Shown: positions 1 to 13,738, counted from the stretch's first letter. The stretch: DNA of 64,000 nucleotides from JACVRW01 sp963826165 (GCA_963826165.1 CAWGWC010000007.1:248001-312000); one strand, 5' to 3'. The notes: generated by a model not told the origin, from the sequence alone. Translations and numbers: made by a program.

Positions 1-81
1 CTTGGCATGGGACCTCCCTCGGGGTGACCTCTCGACGGGGCATACCCCGAATCGCGCTACACGGAACGGCCGGGCTGCTCG
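1..81 (-). other. Spacer after gltD; possible start of the next reverse-strand gene
   Basis: This stretch lies downstream of the gltD stop. On the reverse strand an ATG at 8-6 is preceded by GGGAGG with a 3-4 base gap, so a further reverse-strand gene may begin here and leave the window after two codons. A small hairpin with 5-bp arms (CGGGG/CCCCG, 36-49) sits between gltD and that ATG. Nothing else is readable. Confidence 0.3.
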
Positions 82-1649
82 TCAGGACTCGTCGCGCGGC
101 CCGCTCCAGAAGGCCTCGCCGACCGTCACCGTGCGCGCTATCTCGGCCTGGTGGCGCAGCGAGTAGGGGTCGCCGTCCTCGAAGGCGAACATCGCGTCCG
201 ACGGCACGCGCCTCGTCTCCCCCGAGCCGCCCAGGTACTGGTCCACCACACGCGCACAGCGCCTGCCCTCGGCGATCGCCGTGACCACGAGCGACTGGCC
301 GATGCGCGCGTCGCCACAGGCGAACACACCATCCACCTTGGTGCCGTACACGGGGGCCTTGACGTTTCCGCGGCGGTCGAGATCGAGCCGCAGCTCGCCC
401 ACGGCGCCGTCGTGGTCGGGATGGTCGAATCCGATCGCGACCAGCACGAGGTCCGCGGCTTCCTCGAACTCGCTCCCCGCGATGGCCTGCAGGTCGCGCG
501 AGGAGCTGCCCTGCACGTGGCGCCCGCGAACTCCGGTGACCCGGCCGTCCTCGCCCGTCAGCTCCGTGACCTGGGTGCCGAAGCGGCGCTTTCCACCCTC
601 GTCGAGCGCGTAGGTGGTGGTGGTGCGCTTGGGCGGCAACGGCCACGGTGTGCCGGCCGGGCGGCCCTTGGTCGGGAGCTCCGGATAGACGTCGAGCAGC
701 AGGACGTCCGAAGCGCCCTCACGCAGCGCATTGGAGATGCAGTCCATGCCGGTGTCTCCGCCGCCCACCACCACGACCCGCTTGCCGGCGGCGCTGATCA
801 CGCGATCGGGCATGGTCGGCCGCGCGCTGCGGCCCTCCATCGCGGCCACCGCCCGGTTGCGCTGGTACAGGTAGTCCATGGCGAAATGCACGCCGGTCAG
901 CTCGTGTCCCGGCACCTCGAGGTTCCGGTGGACCCGCGAGCCGACGGCGATGATCACCGCGTCGTGCGTGCGGTGCAGCTCGTCGGCGCTCACGTCCACG
1001 CCCACCTCGGTCCGACAGCAGAACTCGATGCCCTCCTGCTCGAGCAGCCGGACGCGGCGGTCGATGATCCACTTCTCGAGCTTCGCGTCGGGCACACCGA
1101 AGCGGAGCATCCCGCCGGCCCCCTCATCGCGCTCGTAGACCGTGATCGAGTGGCCGAGCTTGTTGAGCTCGGCGGCCACGGCGAGCCCGGCGGGACCCGA
1201 GCCGACCACGGCGATCGTGCGCCCGGTGCGGGACTCGGGCGGATCGGGCACGATCCAGCCTTCGTCGAAGCCGCGCGACACGATCGCGAGCTCGATCTGC
1301 TCGATTGTCACGGCATCGTCGTTGATGTCGAGCACGCACGCCGACTCGCACGGGGCGGGGCAGATCAGTCCGGTGAACTCGGGGAAGTTGTTCGTCTGAT
1401 GGAGCTTGACCAGCGCGTCGCGCCAGTGGTCGCGGTAGACGAGGTCGTTCCAGTCCGGGATCAGGTTGCCCAGCGGGCAGCCCTCGTGGCAGAAGGGGAC
1501 GCCGCAGTCCATGCAGCGTGCTCCCTGATCGCGCAGCACCCGATCCTCGGGCAGCTCGAAGTACTGGCGATAGTCGGTGACGCGCTCCTTTGGGTCGCGC
1601 TTGTCGAAGCCCACGCGCTCGAGGCGCAGGAAGCCGCCGAGCTCGCCCA

Positions 1650-1650
<1 letters not shown>
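82..1650 (-). CDS. gltD: Glutamate synthase (NADPH) small subunit
   Basis: This is the small (beta) subunit of NADPH-dependent glutamate synthase, about 522 residues, the usual length. It takes electrons from NADPH and passes them through FAD and iron-sulfur centres to the large subunit, where 2-oxoglutarate and glutamine become two glutamates. Two N-terminal cysteine clusters are visible (CMDCGVPFCHEGCP and CPAPCESAC), followed by an FAD-binding motif (VVGSGPAGLA) and an NADPH-binding motif (VVGGGDTGMDC). The start ATG shares its A with the gltB stop (TGATG), so translation is probably coupled to gltB. Nothing is missing from the family motifs. The assignment is secure. Confidence 0.97.
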
Positions 1651-6221
<4,571 letters not shown>

Positions 6222-6338
6222 CTCCGAGCGGGCGCGCGACGGGGGATCGGTCGCGAAACGATACCGGTCCGGGAGCCTGGCACGACCCTGTTTGCGCCCG
6301 GCCCGCCACTCGGCTCGGCCCTGGGTAAGGTCGGGGCC

Positions 6339-7133
6339 GTGGGCAACACGATCACGGTTCTCTCCCAGAAGGGCGGCACGGGCAAGACCACCACCGTTCG
6401 CACCCTTGCGGACGTGCTGCGCCGGGTCGGTGTGGCGGTGCTGGTGGTGGACCTCGATCCGCAGGGGAACCTGTCCGACTACTTCGACGTGCCCGCGGAC
6501 GCCTCGCCCACCGTGGCCGACGTCCTGGCCGGCCAGGCCAAGGCCGCGGACGCCATCCACGACGGCGTGCTCCCCGCCAACCTCGGCCTGGCGGAGGCCG
6601 AAGTCGTGCTCAGCGGCAAGATGGGCCGCGAGCTGACCCTCAAGCGCGCGCTGCGCGAGGTCCGCAAGGACTACGACCTGGTGCTCGTGGACTGTCCGCC
6701 GGCGCTCGGCCTGCTCACCGTCAACGCCCTGGTGGCGGCCGACCACGCCCTGATCTCCAGCGAGGCCGAGTACTTCTCGCTGCAGGGCGTGGAGCAGGCG
6801 CTCGAGGTGGTGGAGCTGGCCAAGGAGTCGCTGCATCCAGAGCTCGACTGGCTGGGGGTGTTCCTCAACATCGCCGACACCCGGCTCGTCCACTTCCGCG
6901 AGGCGCAGGCCCAGCTGCGCGAGCGCTTCGGGGAGAAGCTGTTCGAGAGCGTGATCCGGCGAAGCGTCCGCTACGCCGAATCAGCCGAGCGCGGCGTGTC
7001 GATCCTCGACTACGCGCCGGATCTGGGCGCCGACTACGTGGCCCTGGCGGGCGAGATGCTCGAGCGCCTGGGCGGCTTCGAGGAGCCGCGCGAGCGGCTG
7101 GCCGCACTGCGGTCGGAGCTGGCGCCGGCCTAG
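6339..7133 (+). CDS. ParA/Soj-family ATPase (orphan)
   Basis: A 264-residue ParA/MinD-type ATPase. It carries the deviant Walker A motif KGGTGKTTT near residue 11, the DLDPQGN switch motif and the DCPPALGLL Walker B region. Family members bind DNA or the membrane as ATP-dependent dimers and position DNA or protein cargo. The start is GTG at 6339, with AAGG eight bases upstream; this gives the usual short N-terminus before the Walker loop. No ParB-like gene or centromere-like parS site is visible nearby, so this is an orphan. It may position something other than the chromosome. It is divergent from gltB and followed by a 386-bp gap. Confidence 0.9.
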   Translation: MGNTITVLSQKGGTGKTTTVRTLADVLRRVGVAVLVVDLDPQGNLSDYFDVPADASPTVADVLAGQAKAADAIHDGVLPANLGLAEAEVVLSGKMGRELTLKRALREVRKDYDLVLVDCPPALGLLTVNALVAADHALISSEAEYFSLQGVEQALEVVELAKESLHPELDWLGVFLNIADTRLVHFREAQAQLRERFGEKLFESVIRRSVRYAESAERGVSILDYAPDLGADYVALAGEMLERLGGFEEPRERLAALRSELAPA

Positions 7134-7210
7134 GCGGCTCGCGCGTTCCGCTCGGGCCTGCGCGGCGCTTCGGGGGCCCACGATTGGCTGGGGAAGGGAG
7201 TGAGCCCGCC

Positions 7211-7395
7211 GCGGTGGTGGTTTGTGCTCGGTTCACCCTCCAGGAGGGGGTGAAGTGAACACACTCGCCGGCCCCGCGGTGGTTCGTCCTGGGTTGACCC
7301 CCCAGGAGGGGTGAAGTCAGGACGGTTCCGCCGGTCCACTTCTCCGCAGGGGGCTTTGGCCGATTCACCCCCCAGGAGGGGGCAAAGTGACCACA
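7211..7395. repeat. Three tandem imperfect palindromic repeats in an intergenic gap
   Basis: The 386-bp gap between the ParA gene and the amidase holds three related stem-loops at 7232-7254, 7294-7315 and 7364-7386. Each has arms close to TTCACCCCC and GGGGGTGAA around a CAGGA core, at spacings of 62 and 70 bases. The flanks of the first two also match (GCGGTGGT before the hairpin). The unit may be a dispersed intergenic element, a terminator cluster or a protein-binding array. Reverse-strand translation gives repeated peptides, but there is no start or gene-like context, so I do not call a gene. The rest of the gap shows nothing recognisable. Confidence 0.7.
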
Positions 7396-7519
7396 GCTGC
7401 CGACGAGTCTGGCTGCGGGCTCAGGCTCACGCCCCCTCCCCCAGCCAACGGACCCGCCCGGCCGCCGCGCAGGCCCGAGCGGAGCGCACCAACAGCCGAC
7501 CGGTAGGCTCGCCGCTTCG

Positions 7520-8947
7520 ATGTCCGAGCTCCTGTTCAAGCCCGCGGGCGAGCTCGCCGCCCTGATTCGCGGCGGTGAGCTGAGCTCGCGTGAGCTCACC
7601 GAGGCGAGCCTCCAGCGCATCGAGGCGCTCCAGCCGGAGCTCAACGCCTTCGTCCACATCGATGCCGACGGCGCCCTCGGGGCGGCCGAGGCGATCGGCG
7701 CCGGTGACGAGCGCCCCTTCGCCGGTGTGCCGGTGGCCGTGAAGGACACCTCCGCGGTGGCGGGCATGCCGTTCGCCATGGGGTCGGAGATGTTCGGCGA
7801 CTTCGTCCCTCAGCACGACTCCAATGTGACCAGGCGGCTGCGCGACGCCGGCTTCGTGATCGTGGGCAAGACCAACATGCCCGAGTTCGGGATCCTCCCG
7901 GTGAGCGAGTCGCGGCGCTTCGGCCCGGCTCGCAACCCCTGGGACCCCGAGCGCACGCCGGGCGGCTCGTCCGGCGGCGCCGCCGCGGCGGTGGCCGCCG
8001 GCATGGTGCCCCTGGCGCACGGCAGCGACGGCGGCGGCTCGATTCGGATCCCAGCCGCGTGCACCGGGCTGGTGGGGCTCAAGCCGGGGCGCGGCCGGAT
8101 CTCCCGCGGCCCCGAGCAGGGCGACGACCTGCTCGTGAGCGACGGCGTGCTCACCCGGACCGTGGGCGAGACCGCCGCGCTGCTCGACGTGCTGGCCGGA
8201 TACGAGACCGGCGACTCCACCTGGGCGCCGCCCCCGTCCGAGCCCTTCGCAGCGGCCGCGGCGCGCGAGCCGGGCCGCCTGCGCATCGGCTTCACCACGG
8301 AGTCGCCGATCGAGTCAGAGCTCGATCCGGTCTGCGCGCAGGCGGTCGCCGATGCCGCGGCGCTGCTCGAGGAGCTGGGACACGAGGTGGAGGAGATGCC
8401 GTCAGCACCCTGGAGCGGCCAGGAGCTGCTCGAGGTGTTCACCCTGGTCTTCTGCACCCCGGTGGCGGCGGGCGCGTTCTACGGCGGCATGGTCACCGGC
8501 CGTGAGCCCAGCGAGGAGCTGCTCGAGCCGCTGTCGTGGACGATCTGGAAGGAGATCGGGCAGCGCAGCGCGCTCGATTACTACCTCGCCCGCACCCGGC
8601 TGAACGCCTACGCCCGCGGCATCGTCGCGCTGTGGGACACCTACGACGTGGTGATGACCCCGGCGCTGGCCCAGCGGCCCGTCCACATCGGCGAGATCGA
8701 CGCCTGCAGCGACGAGCCGTGGGAGGACTTCCGGCGCTCCGGCCGCTTCACGCCCTACACGGCCATCTTCAACGTCACCGGCCAGCCGGCGCTGTCGCTG
8801 CCCCTGTTCCACGGCGAGGACGGGCTGCCGGCGGCGGTCCAGCTGGCCGGCGCGCCCGCCGAAGAGTCCACCCTGCTTGCCCTCGGCACTCAGCTCGAGC
8901 AGGCCCGGCCGTGGGCCGGCCGGCGCCCCGCGCTCGCCACGGCCTGA
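7520..8947 (+). CDS. Amidase signature family hydrolase
   Basis: A 475-residue amidase-signature enzyme, cytoplasmic, with no signal peptide. The catalytic triad can be read as Lys75 (PVAVKD), Ser150 in TPGGSSGG and Ser174 in DGGGSIRIP; the 24-residue serine spacing matches the family. Such enzymes hydrolyse amides, and related GatA proteins work in tRNA amidation. There are no gatC or gatB neighbours, and the gene stands alone between the palindrome array and a convergent operon, so a stand-alone aliphatic or aryl amidase is more likely than GatA. The substrate cannot be told from sequence. Confidence 0.9.
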   Translation: MSELLFKPAGELAALIRGGELSSRELTEASLQRIEALQPELNAFVHIDADGALGAAEAIGAGDERPFAGVPVAVKDTSAVAGMPFAMGSEMFGDFVPQHDSNVTRRLRDAGFVIVGKTNMPEFGILPVSESRRFGPARNPWDPERTPGGSSGGAAAAVAAGMVPLAHGSDGGGSIRIPAACTGLVGLKPGRGRISRGPEQGDDLLVSDGVLTRTVGETAALLDVLAGYETGDSTWAPPPSEPFAAAAAREPGRLRIGFTTESPIESELDPVCAQAVADAAALLEELGHEVEEMPSAPWSGQELLEVFTLVFCTPVAAGAFYGGMVTGREPSEELLEPLSWTIWKEIGQRSALDYYLARTRLNAYARGIVALWDTYDVVMTPALAQRPVHIGEIDACSDEPWEDFRRSGRFTPYTAIFNVTGQPALSLPLFHGEDGLPAAVQLAGAPAEESTLLALGTQLEQARPWAGRRPALATA

Positions 8948-8948
8948 G

Positions 8949-9329
8949 TCAAACGGCCGCCAGCACCTGGTGGTCGCGCTCGTAGCTGAGCAGCCCCAGC
9001 GCCGCCTCGGGCTCGAGCCAACGCAGCTCGTCGACCTCGTCGTTGGGCTGGAAGCCGGGATCCTCGGCGACCTCCATCAGCCAGTAGCGCACGACCTTCG
9101 GCCGGCCCTTGTTGTCCGAGTAGCGGATCGAGGGCAGCTCGCGGATCAGCCGCGCGCGCAGCCCGGTCTCCTCCTCCACCTCACGCAGCGCGGCCTGCTC
9201 GAACGACTCCCCGGGGTCGAGCTTGCCCTTGGGCAGGGACCAGTCGTCGTAGCGCGGCCGGTGCACGAGAGCCACCCGGCCCTCGGAGTCGAGCACCACT
9301 CCTCCGGCCGCCTGGACCCGCTCGCTCAC
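8949..9329 (-). CDS. NUDIX hydrolase
   Basis: A 126-residue NUDIX hydrolase. The complete NUDIX box is visible, from G of GKLDPGE through REVEEETGL, which binds Mg2+ for cleavage of nucleoside-diphosphate-linked substrates. The GTG start at 9329 overlaps the thrB stop as GTGA, so the protein is probably made by coupled translation from the threonine operon. The N-terminus (VQAAGGVVLD) is like MutT/Ap4A-hydrolase relatives. The link to amino-acid synthesis is unexplained; a housecleaning role is the simplest reading. It is the last gene of the lysA-hom-thrC-thrB cluster. Confidence 0.88.
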   Translation of the reverse strand: MSERVQAAGGVVLDSEGRVALVHRPRYDDWSLPKGKLDPGESFEQAALREVEEETGLRARLIRELPSIRYSDNKGRPKVVRYWLMEVAEDPGFQPNDEVDELRWLEPEAALGLLSYERDHQVLAAV

Positions 9330-10180
9330 AGCTCGCGCACGTCCGCTCCGGCGGCCGCGAAGGTCACCCGCCGCACCTCCGCGGCGGGCGCGGCGGCGCG
9401 CACGCTGTCGATCACGGCCCCGGTCTGCTCCCACTGACACCAGAACAACACCGTCGGGCCCGCGCCCGAGATCGAGGCGCCCAGCGCGCCCAGCTCGCCC
9501 GCCCGCTCCACGAGCTCCATCGATTCCGGGTAGAGCTGGCGCCGGTGCGGCTGGTGAAGGGCGTCGGCGAGTCCCCGCCCGATCAGCGACAGGTCGCCGC
9601 GGGCCAGCCCGAGCACGAGCAGGGAGGCGTGGGCCACGTTGTGCACGGCGTCGCCGAGCGGCACCTCGGTCGGCATCGCGGCCCGTGCCTCGGCGGTGAG
9701 CACCTCGTGCGGCGGGATGGCCACCACGCCCTCGAGCTCGGGAGGTGGCTCCAGGCGACCCGGCTCCTCGGCGCCGACGCAGATCACGAATCCGCCGTAG
9801 AGGGCGGCGGCCACGTTGTCGGGATGGCCCTCGAGGGACAGGGCGTGTTCGAGCAGCGGCGCGTCCAGCTCGAACAGGTGATCGGCGGCGGTAAGGCCGG
9901 CGACGATCGCGGCGGCGCTCGAGCCCAGGCCGGCCGCTACCGGGATGGCCGACCTGATGCGGAAGCTGAACCCGTCCGCCGGGTGCAGCAGCTCGAAGGC
10001 GCGCACGCACAGGTTGTCGCGGTCCAGGGAGACGCCGGGCACGTCGCACTCCACCGCGAACTCCCCGGTCTCCTCCACCTCCAGCTCGAGGGAGGGCGAG
10101 AGCGCCGCCGCCAGCACGTCGTAGCCCGGGCCGAGGTTGGCGGTGGAGGACGGCACCCGCACGAGGCGCCGTCGCCTCAC
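9326..10180 (-). CDS. thrB: Homoserine kinase
   Basis: A GHMP-family kinase of 284 residues that phosphorylates homoserine to O-phosphohomoserine, the substrate of threonine synthase. The N-terminal STANLGPGYDVL motif, the ATP-binding loop PVAAGLGSSAAA and a C-terminal SGAGPT glycine motif are all present in the expected order. The start is GTG at 10180, overlapping the thrC stop as GTGA. Its position between thrC and the NUDIX gene in the lysA-hom-thrC-thrB cluster supports the assignment over other GHMP kinases. Confidence 0.95.
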   Translation of the reverse strand: MRRRRLVRVPSSTANLGPGYDVLAAALSPSLELEVEETGEFAVECDVPGVSLDRDNLCVRAFELLHPADGFSFRIRSAIPVAAGLGSSAAAIVAGLTAADHLFELDAPLLEHALSLEGHPDNVAAALYGGFVICVGAEEPGRLEPPPELEGVVAIPPHEVLTAEARAAMPTEVPLGDAVHNVAHASLLVLGLARGDLSLIGRGLADALHQPHRRQLYPESMELVERAGELGALGASISGAGPTVLFWCQWEQTGAVIDSVRAAAPAAEVRRVTFAAAGADVREL

Positions 10181-11169
10181 CCGAGCACCGCGCGTTCCAC
10201 GCTCTCGAGGTCCGGCTCACAGGGGACGACCGACGCCGCCCGGTTCATCGCCGTCTGCGGGTCCTTGAGGCCGTGGCCGGTCAGCACGCACACCACCCGG
10301 CCCTCCGCGCCGTAGCGCAGCAGACCGGCGACCGACGCAGCCGAGGCGGGCTCGCAGAACACTCCTTCGCGCCGGCCGAGCAGCGAGTAGGCATCCAGGA
10401 TCTCGTCGTCCGAAACCGCCCGCACCTCGCCCCGGGACGAGGTGAACACGTTCATCGCGTTCTCCCAGCGCGCGGGGTTGCCGATCCTGATGGCCGAGGC
10501 CACGGTCTCGGGCGCCTCCACCGGAGCGCCGGTCACGAGCGGCGCGGCGCCCTCGGCCTGGTAGCCATGCATGCGCGGCGCGGTGTCGTACTCCTGGAAG
10601 CCCTTCCACCAGGCGGTGACGTTGCCCGCGTTGCCCACCGGGATCGAGAGCACGTCGGGCGCCTCGCCGAGGTCGTCGCACACCTCGAAGGCCGCGGTCT
10701 TTTGGCCCTCGATGCGAAGGTCGTTGACCGAGTTGACGAGCGCGATCGGGTGCTGGTCCACCAGCCGGCGCACCAGGGCGAGCGCCTGGTCGAAGTTGCC
10801 ACGCAGGGCGATCACGCGGGCGCCGTGCATCAGCGCCTGGGCCAGCTTGCCGGTGGCGATCTTCCCCTCGGGCACGATCACTGCTCCACGCAGCCCGGCG
10901 CGGGCGGCGTAGGCCGCCGCGCTGGCCGCGGTGTTGCCGGTGGAGGCACACACCACCGCCTCCGCCCCCTCGGCCACAGCCGCGCTGACCGCGACCGTCA
11001 TCCCGCGATCCTTGAACGAGCCCGTGGGGTTGGCCCCCTCGAGCTTGAGCCACACGTCCGCCCCGGTGAGCTCGGACAGGTGGGGTGCCCGGATGAGCGG
11101 GGTATCCCCCTCGCCGAGCGTCACGAGGGGCTCCACCGGGAGCCGCTCCCGGTAGCGCCACAAGGACAC
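10177..11169 (-). CDS. thrC: Threonine synthase
   Basis: A PLP-dependent enzyme of 330 residues that converts O-phosphohomoserine to threonine. Lys53 in NPTGSFKDRGM is the expected Schiff-base lysine, and the phosphate-binding region ASTGNTAAS follows. The short length and lack of the long N-terminal extension fit the actinobacterial type. The GTG start directly abuts the hom stop codon (TAG at 11170-11172) with no gap, and the 3' end overlaps thrB, so this is one transcript. Confidence 0.95.
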   Translation of the reverse strand: MSLWRYRERLPVEPLVTLGEGDTPLIRAPHLSELTGADVWLKLEGANPTGSFKDRGMTVAVSAAVAEGAEAVVCASTGNTAASAAAYAARAGLRGAVIVPEGKIATGKLAQALMHGARVIALRGNFDQALALVRRLVDQHPIALVNSVNDLRIEGQKTAAFEVCDDLGEAPDVLSIPVGNAGNVTAWWKGFQEYDTAPRMHGYQAEGAAPLVTGAPVEAPETVASAIRIGNPARWENAMNVFTSSRGEVRAVSDDEILDAYSLLGRREGVFCEPASAASVAGLLRYGAEGRVVCVLTGHGLKDPQTAMNRAASVVPCEPDLESVERAVLG

Positions 11170-12390
11170 CTAGAACGTCTCCTCGATCACCCTGATCACG
11201 CGCGGCGGCTCGCGCACGAAATCCAGGCGCGAGATCAGGTCGACCGCCGCCCGGAAGCGCGACTCGAGCACCGGGTGCATGACCATCACCAGGCGCGCCT
11301 CGGCGCCCAGGCCCTTCTGCACCACCGACCGGATCGACACCCCCTGGAGCCCCAGCAGCTCGGCCACCTGGGCGAGCACGCCCGGCCGGTCGTCCACCTC
11401 GAGGTGCAGGTAGAAGGAGAACTCCGTGTCGGTGACCACCGGGATGTCCTCGGCGGGAGCGGGCAGCGAGGGCGGCGGGATCATGGCCGACACAACGTCG
11501 CCCAGCACCGCGCTGGCGGTCTGGACGCCGCCGGCGCCCGGGCCGCTCAGGGTGATCTCGGTGATGGCGGGCGACTCGATCGTCACGGCGTTGAACGCGC
11601 CGTTGACCGAGGCCAGCGGATGATCGGCGTAGAGAAAGGCCGGGTATACGTGCACCGCCACGCCGCCGTCGATTCGCTCGGCCGAGCCGATCAGCTTCAG
11701 CGACAGGCCGAGCTCGCTCGCATAGGCGATGTCGTCGGCGGTGAGCAGCTCGATCCCCTCGTAACTCACCTGGTCGAGGTTCACCGCGGCGTTGAAGGCC
11801 AGCCGGGCGAGGATGGCCATCTTGGCCGCGGCGTCCTTGCCGGTCACGTCGTCGGTGGGATCGGCCTCGGCGTAACCGAGCTCCTGCGCGCCCGCCAAGG
11901 CCTCGGTGTAGGAGGCGCCGGTGCGCGCCATCTCGGTGAGGATGTAGTTGGTGGTGCCGTTGACGATTCCGTGCACCCGCTCGATGTGCGCCGCGGCCAG
12001 GCTCTCCGCCATCACCCGGATGGCCGGCACCACGCCGGCCACCGCGCCCTCGAAGCGCAGCTGCACCCCGCCGCTGCGGGCCGCCTCGAACACCTCCTCG
12101 CCGTGCTGAGAGAGGAGCTGCTTGTTGGCCGAGACCACGTGCCGGCCGGCACCGAGGGCGCGAAGCACGTAGTCACGGGTGGGCTCGATGCCGCCCATCA
12201 GCTCGACGATGAGGTCGCTGCGCTCCAGGATGTCGTCGAAGTCGCCGCGGCTGCGGGTGAGCACTCCGGAGAGCTCGGGCCGCAGGCCCACCTCGGCCTC
12301 GATGGCATCGGTGCGCTGCTCGAGGAGCTCCGCGAACGCCGCACCCACCGTGCCGTGGCCGAGCAGCCCGATACGGAACGCCTCAGACAT
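11170..12390 (-). CDS. hom: Homoserine dehydrogenase
   Basis: A 406-residue NAD(P)-dependent enzyme that reduces aspartate semialdehyde to homoserine, the branch toward threonine and methionine. The N-terminal Rossmann motif GLLGHGTVG, the central catalytic segment with GTTNYIL and ADPTDDVTGKDAA, and a C-terminal ACT domain (about residues 335-405, starting near LHLEVDDRPGVLA) are visible. The ACT domain suggests feedback control by threonine, as known for this family. The first 8 bases overlap the end of lysA. Confidence 0.96.
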   Translation of the reverse strand: MSEAFRIGLLGHGTVGAAFAELLEQRTDAIEAEVGLRPELSGVLTRSRGDFDDILERSDLIVELMGGIEPTRDYVLRALGAGRHVVSANKQLLSQHGEEVFEAARSGGVQLRFEGAVAGVVPAIRVMAESLAAAHIERVHGIVNGTTNYILTEMARTGASYTEALAGAQELGYAEADPTDDVTGKDAAAKMAILARLAFNAAVNLDQVSYEGIELLTADDIAYASELGLSLKLIGSAERIDGGVAVHVYPAFLYADHPLASVNGAFNAVTIESPAITEITLSGPGAGGVQTASAVLGDVVSAMIPPPSLPAPAEDIPVVTDTEFSFYLHLEVDDRPGVLAQVAELLGLQGVSIRSVVQKGLGAEARLVMVMHPVLESRFRAAVDLISRLDFVREPPRVIRVIEETF

Positions 12391-13618
12391 CGCGGGCGGT
12401 CAGATCCGAGTAGGTCTCACGGCGCACCACCACGCGAGCATCCCCATCACGGCAGAAGATCACCGGCGGGCGCCGCACGGCGTTGTAGTTCATGGCCATG
12501 GCATGACCGTATGCGCCGGTGGCGGGCGTTACCAGCACATCGCCCACCCGCGGGGCGGCCAGCTCTACGTCGCGGACCAGCACGTCGCCGGACTCGCAGT
12601 GCATCCCCACCACCGTGCAGAGCTCGCCCGCGTCGGTGAAACGATCGGCGATCTGGGCCTCGTAGCGGGCGCCGTAGAGCATCGGGCGCAGGTTGTCCGA
12701 CATGCCGCCGTCCACGGCCACGTAGGTGCGCACGTCCGGAATCCGCTTGACCGTGCCGACCGTGTACAGCGTGACGCCGGCGTTGGCCACCAGCGCGCGG
12801 CCCGGCTCGGTGAGCACCGTCACCCCGTCGGGAGCGTGGCGCAGCAGCGCCTCGGCGTAGTCGTCGGCCGAGGGGGGCCGATCCTCGGCCGTGTAGGCCA
12901 CCCCCACCCCCCCGCCGAGGTTGAGCAGCGGCCCCTCGCCCAGCTCCGTCAGCACCTCCGTCAGGCGCTCGAAGGCCTCCAGCTCGAACACCTGCGAGCC
13001 GATGTGCGCGTGCAGCCCGCGCACCTCGAGACCCGCCGCCCGGCAGGCCTCGAGCGCCCGCGGCACCTCGGCGAGCGGGAATCCGAACTTCGAGTCCACC
13101 TGGCCGGTCTGGATGTAGGAGTGGGTGGAGGGCTGAATGCCGGGAGTGACCCGCACGAGGACCCGCACCCCCCGCCCGCGCAGCCGCTCGATCTCATCGA
13201 AGGAGTCGACCACGATGTGCCCGACGCCGCTGTCGATGGCGTAATCGAGCTCAGCCGGAGACTTGTTGTTGCCGTGCAGATAGAGCCGAGAGCCCTCGAA
13301 GCCGCCGGCCAGGGCCAGGTGGAGCTCCCCGCCCGAGGCCACGTCCGCGGACAGGCCCTCCTCGGCGAACAACCGGTACACCGCCGTGCACGGGAAGGCC
13401 TTGCTCGCGTAGATGACCTCGAAGCGCTCGGTGCGGGCCGCGAAGGCCTCGCTGAAAGCCCGCGCCCGCGCGCGCATGTCGTCCTCGGCGTACACGTACG
13501 CCGGTGTGCCGAAGTCGCGGGCGAGTTCGAGGACGTCGCAGCCTCCGACCTCGAGCGCTCCGCGCTCGTTGAGGCGCGACCCGAGGGGATATACGTGCGA
13601 GACGCCCACCGCTGCCAT
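12383..13618 (-). CDS. lysA: Diaminopimelate decarboxylase
   Basis: A PLP-dependent fold-III decarboxylase of about 411 residues making lysine from meso-diaminopimelate. Lys73 in VIYASKAFPC is the PLP lysine. LHGNNKS, a glycine-rich phosphate loop (GGGVGVAYT) and a C-terminal MHCESGDVL segment with the cross-subunit cysteine are present. The ATG at 13618 was chosen because it gives the normal N-terminus; the frame stays open upstream to 14272 but that part is antisense to the next gene. It is the first gene of the lysA-hom-thrC-thrB-nudix operon, so lysine and threonine branches are probably co-transcribed. Confidence 0.95.
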   Translation of the reverse strand: MAAVGVSHVYPLGSRLNERGALEVGGCDVLELARDFGTPAYVYAEDDMRARARAFSEAFAARTERFEVIYASKAFPCTAVYRLFAEEGLSADVASGGELHLALAGGFEGSRLYLHGNNKSPAELDYAIDSGVGHIVVDSFDEIERLRGRGVRVLVRVTPGIQPSTHSYIQTGQVDSKFGFPLAEVPRALEACRAAGLEVRGLHAHIGSQVFELEAFERLTEVLTELGEGPLLNLGGGVGVAYTAEDRPPSADDYAEALLRHAPDGVTVLTEPGRALVANAGVTLYTVGTVKRIPDVRTYVAVDGGMSDNLRPMLYGARYEAQIADRFTDAGELCTVVGMHCESGDVLVRDVELAAPRVGDVLVTPATGAYGHAMAMNYNAVRRPPVIFCRDGDARVVVRRETYSDLTARDV

Positions 13619-13654
13619 GACCGGCGGCGAGTATGAAGCACGCCCGCACTCCGG

Positions 13655-13684
13655 TTGACAGCGCCCGAGCATTCGGTCTAGGTT
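13655..13684 (+). promoter_or_regulatory. Sigma70-type promoter for the sugar-dehydrogenase-like lipoprotein
   Basis: A consensus TTGACA at 13655-13660 is followed after 18 bases by TAGGTT at 13679-13684, which fits a housekeeping promoter. It predicts a transcript start near 13691 and a leader of about 48 bases before the ATG at 13739, which has GAGGAG just upstream. It lies in the divergent region between lysA and this gene. Confidence 0.65.
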
Positions 13685-13738
13685 CGGCTCGTACAGCGCG
13701 GCAGCAGGGACGCTGGTCGCTCGACGTCCGAGGAGCCG

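Noticed and set aside
6222..6893. Upstream extension of the gltB frame
   Set aside because: The extra codons are antisense to the ParA gene, and the family needs the short propeptide ending before Cys27.
7232..7386. CRISPR array
   Set aside because: Only three imperfect copies, no unique spacers of regular length and no cas genes.
7130..7779. Reverse-strand open frames with repeated peptides (HFTPSW, HFAPSW) over the palindromes
   Set aside because: The repetition comes from the DNA palindromes; no ribosome site or family match, and one frame runs into the amidase gene.
7520..8947. GatA subunit of tRNA amidotransferase
   Set aside because: No gatB or gatC neighbours, and the sequence has no strong GatA-specific feature I can point to.
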